A stretch of 59,629 nucleotides of DNA from an uncultured Clostridia bacterium (GTDB lineage: Bacteria > Bacillota > Clostridia > Oscillospirales > Acutalibacteraceae): the NCBI GenBank assembly GCA_944384855.1, contig CALWUY010000014.1:1-59629 (forward strand), written 5' to 3'. The position numbers were made by a program, and so were the translations under genes. Positions 44,080-51,905 of the stretch are shown here, in pieces (position 1 is the first letter of the stretch; the number at the start of each line of letters is the position of its first letter). Below the pieces are notes generated by a model, which ran no database searches, was not told where the DNA came from, and saw only the letters and a program-made list of their open reading frames with translations.

Positions 44080-45294
44080 TTACATAAAATCGGTATTAGA
44101 TCGGCTTTGAGAGTATTTTTCGTAATATTTCCTCGGCGTTATACCGGTCTTTTGCTTGAAAACTTTACAAAAATGACTTTGGGAAGAAAAGCCAAGATGA
44201 AAAGCTATTTCGGCCGAGCTCATTCCGGAGTAGGCCAGCATTCTTTTGGCCTGGTTGATTTTTTCTTCAGCGATATACTCTGTAAGAGGTATATTCTCTG
44301 TTTTTCTGAAGACCGCTGATAAATAATTTGGTGTAATTCCAAGGTTGTCAGCAATTTCTTTTACGGTTATAGGATCGCTTAAATGTTTGGATATATAAGT
44401 CTTTGCCTTGTAAGCATAAAAATCCGATTCGGAGTCACTGTGTTTTCTGTCCCTTAAATGTGACTCGACAAGCTTTGTAAAAGTAACGGTGCATTTTAAA
44501 TACACGTCGGAAAGTTCAATATCGTTATTGGAAAATTCTATTTGCTTGATATAATTGTCTGAAAGATTATATGCAAGTTCATAGTGTATGCCCGCCTTAA
44601 TGGCTGCTCTTGTTACAATTGCAACGCCTACAATGGCCATATTTTTACTGTTTCTGAGGTTGTCTGAAACTGCGATACCGTGTCCGCCCTGTAAATTGTC
44701 CATGGTGACGTCTATGATCATTGCTACATTTCCCGTAGTTACACATTCAAAGAGCTGGTCAACACGCGCGGCGGTATGGTGTCCCTCCCTGTTCTCCGAT
44801 GACTCATATATCATTTTTGTTATATTTTTTGATGTTTCCCGGATATACGCGGGATCAAGAATATTTCTGGTTATAAATTCCGAAGTTGAAATGGTTTGGT
44901 TGTTAAAGTATTCATAAAGAAATAATAACGACCGCACAAAATCTAAAACACGTACGGTGTTTATATCCTTGGCAGTGGACAGGTCAGCTCCTTTAAATGA
45001 AAGAACCGGTGTCACAAGGTTTGTTGTAAACTTCATAGGTCCTATGATAATAAAGCTTTTTTGCAGCGGAACATATCCGAAAAAATAATCTTGATTCCAC
45101 TTGAAAATATGAGGAAATGTTCCGTCCGTTTCCGTAATATCAGTAATGACCCTTTTTTTAAGATCAGAATTATTTAAAAATATCCTTCCTAAATCTTCTG
45201 ATCCTTTTATATATGTTATATCGTTATTTTTATATATACATATTTCGGTGCCGAGAGTTTTTGAGACATAGCATATTGTCAATTTATCTTTCAT
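44080..45294 (-). CDS. AraC-family regulator with long sensor domain
   Basis: This gene encodes 404 residues. About 290 N-terminal residues form a sensor region that I cannot assign to a family. They are followed by a complete AraC DNA-binding domain (TVKEIADNLGITPNYLSAVF, SSAEIAFHLGFSSQSHFCKV, GITPRKYYEKY). AAAGGAG lies before ATG 45294. The gene is divergent from the CUT2 transporter operon with about 140 bp between starts, so it probably activates that operon in response to the sugar. Confidence 0.88.
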   Translation of the reverse strand: MKDKLTICYVSKTLGTEICIYKNNDITYIKGSEDLGRIFLNNSDLKKRVITDITETDGTFPHIFKWNQDYFFGYVPLQKSFIIIGPMKFTTNLVTPVLSFKGADLSTAKDINTVRVLDFVRSLLFLYEYFNNQTISTSEFITRNILDPAYIRETSKNITKMIYESSENREGHHTAARVDQLFECVTTGNVAMIIDVTMDNLQGGHGIAVSDNLRNSKNMAIVGVAIVTRAAIKAGIHYELAYNLSDNYIKQIEFSNNDIELSDVYLKCTVTFTKLVESHLRDRKHSDSESDFYAYKAKTYISKHLSDPITVKEIADNLGITPNYLSAVFRKTENIPLTEYIAEEKINQAKRMLAYSGMSSAEIAFHLGFSSQSHFCKVFKQKTGITPRKYYEKYSQSRSNTDFM

Positions 45295-45436
45295 TATTAA
45301 TTTCTCCTTTAAGTAATATTATATAACATTATTTTTAAAACGCAATAGAAAAATATAAAACAGTATAGAAATATGATATAAAAGAGGCGGAAAATAAATA
45401 TAATTAACTTAAAGCTTAATGATGCGAGGAAAAATT

Positions 45437-46963
45437 ATGAAACAATCTGCTATTGTTCAAATTCGTAAAATGAATAAAAATTTCGGTCCTACGGTTGCAT
45501 TAAAGGATGTTGACTTAGACTTTTATCCGGGTGAAATACGCGGCCTTGTCGGCGAAAACGGCAGCGGTAAGTCTACCGTAACCTCCATTATGGCAGGAAT
45601 GCAGAAACCCACCTCAGGCAGTATGTTTTACAACGGTGCGGAATGGAAACCTGAAAGTATGGCTTACGCGCAGCGTAAAGGTATAAGTATGATTCTTCAG
45701 GAAGCCAATACTATTTCCGGCTGCACGGTCGCTGAGAATATTTTCGCCGGAGATATAGCCTCATTTTCAAAGTTCGGTATAGTAAATACCAAAGCTATGA
45801 ACAAAGCGGCGCAGCAAAGGCTTGACGCATTTGGACTTACCAGAATTAAGGCCGCAGATGTTATAGACAAGTATAATTTCGAAGACAGAAAGCTTATAGA
45901 AGTTGTACGTTGCGTTGTGGAGGAAACCAGAGTTTTTGTTGTGGACGAGACCACAACTGCGCTTTCGGTTGACGGACGTAAGATACTTTATGATATAATC
46001 CACCGTCTTGCAGAGCAGGGTAAGAGCGTGGTTTTTATATCTCACGATATGGACGAGATACTGGAACAGTGCACATCTCTGACGGTCCTGCGTGACGGCA
46101 GCATTATAGGAACAATAGAGAAGGAAGAACTAAAAGGCGCGGCGACCGACAGCGAAAAAGAAAAGCTTATTGAAAAGATAAGATTCATGATGGTAGGACG
46201 GGAGATAGGCAATGCTTATTACAGAAGCGATTATGATGTTTCGCATTCTGATGAGGTTGCGCTTGAGTTTGATAATGTATCTGTAGGACCGGTAAAAAAT
46301 TTCTCACTTAAATTACATAAAGGTGAAATATTAGGCTTCGGAGGACTGAGCGACTGCGGGATGAGGCTTATCGGCAGAGCGGGATTCGGACTTGAAAAGC
46401 TAAGCGGCGGTAAAGTCGTGAGAAACGGTAAAGTCATAAATAATTCCATAACGGCGATTAAATCAGGTATAGGATACATAAGCAAGAACCGCGATACAGA
46501 AGCTCTTATACTGTCTGCGGACATTGCGGAAAACATATCTCTGCCGTCATACAGCAGGCTTTCGAAATTTACATTTATTAATCCGTTCACAAAGGCCAAA
46601 ATGGTAAATAAAGAGGTTGATAATTACAAGATCAAATGTAAAACTCCGAGACAGGCTGTAAATACGCTTTCGGGAGGAAACAAACAAAAAGTTTCTTTTG
46701 CGAAGTGGACGGCTAAAGACAGCGATGTACTGATAATGGACTGTCCGACGCGAGGTGTCGATATTGGCGTTAAACAGGCAATGTACGGCATAATAGCTGA
46801 TATGAAAAAAAGCGGAAAGGCGATAATACTTATTTCCGAAGAACTTTCCGAGCTTATCGGTATGGCAGATAAAATCATTGTAATGAAGGACTACGCGATT
46901 TCATCTGAGTTTATGAGAAGTCCTGATTTAAAAGAAACCGATATAATCGGTACAATGATTTAA
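45437..46963 (+). CDS. CUT2 sugar ABC ATPase (RbsA/MglA type), degenerate sites
   Basis: Start ATG 45437 gives 508 residues in two nucleotide-binding halves. Half 1 has Walker A GENGSGKST (39-47) and a Walker B VFVVDETTTALS with the catalytic Glu, but its signature region reads NFEDRKLIEVVR without LSGGQ. Half 2 keeps the signature LSGGNKQKV but has a poor Walker A (GLSDCGMRLIG), and its Walker B reads LIMDCPTRGVD with Cys where Glu is usual. This leaves one complete composite site (half-1 Walker motifs with half-2 signature). It powers the permeases at 46974 and 49210. Confidence 0.92.
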   Translation: MKQSAIVQIRKMNKNFGPTVALKDVDLDFYPGEIRGLVGENGSGKSTVTSIMAGMQKPTSGSMFYNGAEWKPESMAYAQRKGISMILQEANTISGCTVAENIFAGDIASFSKFGIVNTKAMNKAAQQRLDAFGLTRIKAADVIDKYNFEDRKLIEVVRCVVEETRVFVVDETTTALSVDGRKILYDIIHRLAEQGKSVVFISHDMDEILEQCTSLTVLRDGSIIGTIEKEELKGAATDSEKEKLIEKIRFMMVGREIGNAYYRSDYDVSHSDEVALEFDNVSVGPVKNFSLKLHKGEILGFGGLSDCGMRLIGRAGFGLEKLSGGKVVRNGKVINNSITAIKSGIGYISKNRDTEALILSADIAENISLPSYSRLSKFTFINPFTKAKMVNKEVDNYKIKCKTPRQAVNTLSGGNKQKVSFAKWTAKDSDVLIMDCPTRGVDIGVKQAMYGIIADMKKSGKAIILISEELSELIGMADKIIVMKDYAISSEFMRSPDLKETDIIGTMI

Positions 46964-46973
46964 GGAGGACATT

Positions 46974-47969
46974 ATGGGACAGGAAGCTATTATTAAAAAA
47001 ACAGGTAACGGCCAAAATGGCTTTTGGGGACTTGTTAAGTCGCATATATTTGACATTTTTTCAGTGCTGGGTTTGATTTTGTGTGTTGTAATTTTCACAA
47101 TTACGTCAAACGGCAATCTCTGGAACGCGTATAACATATCGATATTGATTGAGACGGTTTGCGGATATATGATCTTATCACTCGGAGCGCTGTTCGTTTA
47201 CTCAATGGGATTTATGGATGTAAGCGTCGGAGTACAGCTCGGAGTATACAGCATACTGATGATATTTATACTCAATTCTACCGGTTCGATGTTGCTCGCG
47301 TTTGTTACGGTTCTGGTACTGGCGCTTCTTTGCGGCGCATTTAACGGGGCGGTTGCGGTATGGTTGGGACTCCCGTCAATAGTGACTTCATTGTTTTTGA
47401 TGTTCGTGTTCGGAGGTATTCAGTACATACTGATTGAACGGACCGGATCAAATATGATTTCAGTAGAAAACTACGATATAAGCAAATTCGCAGATTCCAA
47501 AATAATGATTTTAGCGATGGTGGCAGTCGGAATAGTTGTTTTTTATGCTTTCAATTTCACAAAACTCGGAAAGTATACGAAAAGCATCGGCGCCAATGAA
47601 AAAACTACCGCGCAATGCGGTGTAAATACTACGCTGTGGAAGGTTATCGCGTATATGATGTTCGGCGTTTGCGTTGCCATAGCGGCGGTATTCCTGCTTG
47701 CGAGAACCGGTTCTGCCGGCAAGGGCACAGGTTCGACATACGCGATGGATATAATGCTTTGCATAATACTCGGAGGTATGCCGCTTTCAGGAGGAATGAG
47801 CTCAAAAGTCCGCTGCGCGGTCATAGGTACGCTTACCTACGTTCTCTTAAGCAACGGTTTAACACTTTCGGGCGTGGATATTCAGACAATACACATTATA
47901 AAAGCTGTAATTTTCTTGGCTATTGTTTTGCTTACCTGCAGAGACAAGGGCAAGATACTGCCGAGATAA
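46974..47969 (+). CDS. CUT2 sugar ABC permease 1 (RbsC type)
   Basis: This gene encodes 331 residues with about eight to ten hydrophobic segments and the family pattern GAFNGAVAVWLGLPSIVTSLF. The cytoplasmic segment FTKLGKYTKSIGANEKTTAQCGVN matches the conserved loop of branched-chain/ribose type permeases. AAGGAGG lies before ATG 46974, 10 bp after the ATPase gene. It forms a heterodimer with the permease at 49210 (inference from two different permeases in one operon). Confidence 0.9.
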   Translation: MGQEAIIKKTGNGQNGFWGLVKSHIFDIFSVLGLILCVVIFTITSNGNLWNAYNISILIETVCGYMILSLGALFVYSMGFMDVSVGVQLGVYSILMIFILNSTGSMLLAFVTVLVLALLCGAFNGAVAVWLGLPSIVTSLFLMFVFGGIQYILIERTGSNMISVENYDISKFADSKIMILAMVAVGIVVFYAFNFTKLGKYTKSIGANEKTTAQCGVNTTLWKVIAYMMFGVCVAIAAVFLLARTGSAGKGTGSTYAMDIMLCIILGGMPLSGGMSSKVRCAVIGTLTYVLLSNGLTLSGVDIQTIHIIKAVIFLAIVLLTCRDKGKILPR

Positions 47970-47995
47970 TAAAATAAAAAACAGGAGAGAGATTT

Positions 47996-49144
47996 ATGAA
48001 AAAAACACTCAAAAAAATTATTTCTTTAGCGCTTGTAGCTGTAATGGCATGCAGCTGCGCAGCATTAGCAGGCTGCGACGGCGGTAAAGGCGAAAAAGTG
48101 AAAATCGGTATCGGCCTTTATCAGGATCAGGGACCCGCGGTTACTGCGACCCGTGCGTTTTTAGACGGAATTTCAGAAGAACTCAACTGTGAATTTACTT
48201 ATGTAACCCTCAGCCAGACCGATGAGGCGGCCAATAAGACTGCTGCTCAGCAGCTTATTTCAAGCGGATGCAAAGGTATGATTCTTACTATGGACAGCGC
48301 AACTGAGGCTATCCTTCAAGAATGCGAAAAAGCCGGCGTTTATCTTGGCGGATATCTTTCGGATTACGAAACGAGTTTTGACAAGGTAAAGAATAATCCG
48401 AACTTTGTAGGCACAGTGGTTGACGGCAGATACAGCGGCACCCAATGGGGCGAGGAAATTGCAGAGCGCATAATCAATGAAGGATACAAGAATATAGGAA
48501 TGATCAAGTTCCCGTCTTTTGCATTCCCGCACCAGAATGAGATGGATACCGCTTTCCGTGCAAAAATTGAAGAATACAATAAGACAGCTGCCGATGCAGA
48601 TAAGATAACCGTACAGGCAGAAACAACCGAGCTTATGTTCCAGCCGTTATCTGCTGACTATTTCAGCGCTAATCCTGACATTGACGCTATATACGGTATG
48701 TGCGCAGGTGTGGATTTCATCTATCCCACACTCACACAGAACAATAAGACCAACATCAAGCTTTATACCGCAGGATTCTCTGTAGACGACAGCGTTTTAA
48801 GCAACTTCGGCACAAGCGGCAACGGCTGCTTCCAGGAACTTGTTTTCAGCAATGTTGAGGCTATCACATATCCGTTGGTTATGATCCTTAACAAGATTGA
48901 CGGCGAAGAATTTTCAGACAATCCGTCTGAAGCGCAGCGTGTTGATTCTTCACAGATACGTATCACAAACAATGAAGAACTTGATACAGTTAAAGAAAAA
49001 TCAATGTACTATACCGGCAAATTTGAAAATTCTTTCCTTTCGGCAAGCGATGTAAGTGCACTTTTAGCAAAGAACGGCGGCACACATGAAGATTTGGTAA
49101 AGGCTGTTCAGTCTATGGCTATGGAAGATTTAGAGGCCAAATAA
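47996..49144 (+). CDS. CUT2 sugar-binding lipoprotein
   Basis: This gene encodes 382 residues. The lipobox LAGC puts the lipid on Cys27. The rest is a ribose-binding-type periplasmic domain (VKIGIGLYQDQGPAVTATRAF, AAQQLISSGCKGMILTMDS, WGEEIAERIINEGYKNIGMI, DIDAIYGMCAGVD). The ligand is probably a mono- or disaccharide, not identifiable from sequence. AGGAGAG lies before the ATG. The 12-bp hairpin right after the gene may protect its message and raise its expression over the downstream permease. Confidence 0.9.
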   Translation: MKKTLKKIISLALVAVMACSCAALAGCDGGKGEKVKIGIGLYQDQGPAVTATRAFLDGISEELNCEFTYVTLSQTDEAANKTAAQQLISSGCKGMILTMDSATEAILQECEKAGVYLGGYLSDYETSFDKVKNNPNFVGTVVDGRYSGTQWGEEIAERIINEGYKNIGMIKFPSFAFPHQNEMDTAFRAKIEEYNKTAADADKITVQAETTELMFQPLSADYFSANPDIDAIYGMCAGVDFIYPTLTQNNKTNIKLYTAGFSVDDSVLSNFGTSGNGCFQELVFSNVEAITYPLVMILNKIDGEEFSDNPSEAQRVDSSQIRITNNEELDTVKEKSMYYTGKFENSFLSASDVSALLAKNGGTHEDLVKAVQSMAMEDLEAK

Positions 49145-49162
49145 AAAATAACAACAACTATT

Positions 49163-49190
49163 CTCCTTGCAGGCATCCGCCTGCAAGGAG
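49163..49190 (+). promoter_or_regulatory. Intra-operon stem-loop after binding-protein gene
   Basis: A perfect 12-bp stem (CTCCTTGCAGGC / GCCTGCAAGGAG) with a 4-base loop and no T-run lies 18 bp past the lipoprotein stop and 19 bp before the next start. The AAGGAG in its 3' arm is the only strong Shine-Dalgarno-like sequence before the downstream permease, and it is inside the stem. Confidence 0.75.
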
Positions 49191-49209
49191 AGAGAACGGG
49201 TAAATAATT

Positions 49210-50196
49210 ATGACTAAAAAATTGCTTACTATATTTAAAAAGACATTGTTAACATTAGCTTTTCCGGTTGGAATGTTTTTGGTAATGTGGCTAATTACTG
49301 CAGTCAGCGGTGTTAATAACTTTGTATCGCCCATAATTATGAGGCAGGTATTAACAAACGGTTCACTTACAACTATAATAGCTCTCGCAATCTATTTGCA
49401 GTTCAAAAACGGCAGATTTGATTTTTCGGGCGGAGCCACGATGATTCTGACCGCTATTATTGCAGGTAATGTCACCTATAATGCCGGCGGAAACTTCCTT
49501 ATGTTTTTAGGTCTTTGCGTTGCAGTGGGAGTTATTTTAAGTTTTATAACATCAATTATATATTCGTTCAGCCGTGTCCCCGTAATTATTTGTACCATAG
49601 CGGTAACTCTTGTTTATGAAGCGATAACTTATCTTATTTTTGATGCAAAGGGTTTAAACATTATCTCTTATGATATTGCTATGTTCGGAAAGGTACCGTT
49701 CATTTTCATTCCGCTGGTGATTGCGGTGATTGTTTTTCTGTTCTATTCCAACTTTACGGTTGAGGGTAAAAGAGGAAAGCTGCTGTCAATGGGACAGAGA
49801 TCGGCAGTCAACATAGGAATAGCGGAAAATAAAAACGTAATCACATGCTATCTTGTTACAGGTATTATCTTAGGACTCGGAGCGCTGGTTTACGGCTCGC
49901 AGAATATTATTTCTCCGCAGTCAAACCTTTCTACTTCAAGTATCCTGTTTTCCTACATAGTTCCGGTATTTATCGGTATGTTCCTGGGAAGAGCTTCGGT
50001 TGACGCGGTAGGAATCGCGGTAGCGTCTATAGGTATGGAAATCATGAATTCCGGCCTTGACTGTTTAGGCGTCGGAGGCGGCGGTGTTCAGCAGATAATA
50101 TTCGGAATGTTCATGCTTGGATTCTATGCATTCTCCGGACAATTTGAAAAGTTGAAAAATCTGTTTATGAGAAAAACACTGAAAAATACAATTTAG
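49210..50196 (+). CDS. CUT2 sugar ABC permease 2
   Basis: This gene encodes 328 residues with about eight to ten hydrophobic segments. Family features include NGRFDFSGGATMILTAIIAGN near the N-terminus and a polar loop GKRGKLLSMGQRSAVNIGIAENK. It is more diverged than the first permease. Its start has only a weak ribosome site, because the nearest AAGGAG lies in the upstream hairpin. It probably pairs with the permease at 46974. Confidence 0.87.
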   Translation: MTKKLLTIFKKTLLTLAFPVGMFLVMWLITAVSGVNNFVSPIIMRQVLTNGSLTTIIALAIYLQFKNGRFDFSGGATMILTAIIAGNVTYNAGGNFLMFLGLCVAVGVILSFITSIIYSFSRVPVIICTIAVTLVYEAITYLIFDAKGLNIISYDIAMFGKVPFIFIPLVIAVIVFLFYSNFTVEGKRGKLLSMGQRSAVNIGIAENKNVITCYLVTGIILGLGALVYGSQNIISPQSNLSTSSILFSYIVPVFIGMFLGRASVDAVGIAVASIGMEIMNSGLDCLGVGGGGVQQIIFGMFMLGFYAFSGQFEKLKNLFMRKTLKNTI

Positions 50197-50207
50197 GGAA
50201 GATATTG

Positions 50208-51905
50208 ATGATAGATTTAAAATCAAAGCCTTTTTATCTTAATGATAATGATATAGAGTGGGTAAACAGCACTCTGGGCAGTATGACACAAAAAGAAAAA
50301 ATAGCGCAGTTATTTTGTCTGATCACATATACTGATGACGAAAGTTATTTGAAATATTTGGCGTCAGGTCTTGGAGTAGGCGGAGTAATGACAAGGACGA
50401 TGACCGTTGAAGAAATCGTTAATACCGTTTCAAGACTGCAGAAAAACGCAAAGGTACCTATGCTTATATCGGCTAATCTTGAAGCGGGAATGAATCAGGC
50501 AATTTTGGGAGGCACAAAGGTCGGCTGTGAAATGGCAATAGCTGCCACGGCAGATGAGAAGTATGCTGCCGTTCTGGGAAGAGTTATAGGTGAGCAGGCT
50601 TCGGCAGCAGGAATAAACTGGTCCTTTGCGCCTATTATTGATATTGATTATAACTGGAGAAATCCTATTACAAATACAAGAACCTTCGGCTCCGATCCTC
50701 AGCTCGTAGCGAATTTCGGCAGAGCGTATGTTGAGGAAATTCAGAAACACGGAATTGCAGCTTCTATTAAACACTTTCCGGGAGACGGTGTTGATGAAAG
50801 GGATCAGCATCTGTTAGCGTCTGTAAATACCCTTTCGTGCGAGGAATGGGATGCAACTTACGGGAAGGCATATAAAATGAGCATAGATGCAGGCGCTAAA
50901 ACCGTAATGGTAGGACATATAATGCAGCCGGCGTGGTCAAAACGTCTTGATCCGACGCTTAAAGACGAGGATATAAAGCCAGGTCTTATTGCGAAGGAGC
51001 TATTAAACGGCCTTTTGAGAGAGCACCTTGGGTTTAACGGCCTTATCGTGACCGATTCATCGACAATGGCGGGAATGGGAACGGTTATGGAGAGAAAGGA
51101 CGCTGTGCCGCTTACAATAGCGGCAGGCTGCGATATGTTCCTGTTCACTAAAAACCTTGAGGAAGATATCGCGTTTATGACAGCAGGTGTTGAAAACGGT
51201 GTAATTACCTCAGAGCGTCTTGATGAGGCTGTTACCAGGATTTTGGCATTAAAAGCCTCCCTTAAACTTCATACCAAGGGTAATATTCCTGATATTGACA
51301 AAGTAAAATCAGTTGTATCAGACGAAAAATACAGCGGTATATGCCGCGAAGTCGCGAGCAAGTCTATCACGCTTGTTAAAGAGGAGAAAGGCGTACTGCC
51401 GATTTCGCCTGACAAATATAAAAGAGTTCTGGTCTATAAAAAGGAAGGGGCAAAAAGCGCGTTTGGCGGAGGAATACAGGTAGGAGCCGTTGATAAATTC
51501 ATAGGCAAGCTCAAAAATGCAGGTTTTGAGGTCGACGAATTTGTTCCCGGCGGCGGATTTGAGGGCATGGCTAAGCCGGTAAGTGATATTACCGATAATT
51601 ACGATCTTATCATTTACTTAGTTTCACTTGCGACAAAGTCTAATCAGACGGTTGTCAGAATTGAGTGGGCGGAGCCGATGGGAGCAGATGTTCCCGTATA
51701 TATGAACAGCATTCCTACTATTGCAATATCTCTTGAAAATCCGTATCATTTGGTTGACATGCCGAGGGTTAAAACATACATAAACACTTACGGCGGTTCG
51801 GATGAAGTGCTTGATTCACTGTTGCTTAAACTGACAGGCGCAGAAAAATTTGAGGGCAAAAGTCCTGTAGATGCATTCTGCGGAAAATGGGATACAAGAC
51901 TATGA
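50208..51905 (+). CDS. GH3-family glycosidase, cytoplasmic
   Basis: Start ATG 50208 gives 565 residues and no signal peptide. The N-terminal barrel shows a KHFPGDGVDERDQH motif resembling the His/Asp loop of NagZ-type GH3 enzymes. LIVTDSSTMAG carries the expected Asp nucleophile. The second half, from about residue 360 (ICREVASKSITLVKEEKGVLPI), is the alpha/beta sandwich domain. It could be a beta-N-acetylhexosaminidase or a beta-glucosidase/xylosidase; the NagZ-like loop favours the first, the locus context favours the others. The gene overlaps the GH78 gene by 4 bp. Confidence 0.85.
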   Translation: MIDLKSKPFYLNDNDIEWVNSTLGSMTQKEKIAQLFCLITYTDDESYLKYLASGLGVGGVMTRTMTVEEIVNTVSRLQKNAKVPMLISANLEAGMNQAILGGTKVGCEMAIAATADEKYAAVLGRVIGEQASAAGINWSFAPIIDIDYNWRNPITNTRTFGSDPQLVANFGRAYVEEIQKHGIAASIKHFPGDGVDERDQHLLASVNTLSCEEWDATYGKAYKMSIDAGAKTVMVGHIMQPAWSKRLDPTLKDEDIKPGLIAKELLNGLLREHLGFNGLIVTDSSTMAGMGTVMERKDAVPLTIAAGCDMFLFTKNLEEDIAFMTAGVENGVITSERLDEAVTRILALKASLKLHTKGNIPDIDKVKSVVSDEKYSGICREVASKSITLVKEEKGVLPISPDKYKRVLVYKKEGAKSAFGGGIQVGAVDKFIGKLKNAGFEVDEFVPGGGFEGMAKPVSDITDNYDLIIYLVSLATKSNQTVVRIEWAEPMGADVPVYMNSIPTIAISLENPYHLVDMPRVKTYINTYGGSDEVLDSLLLKLTGAEKFEGKSPVDAFCGKWDTRL

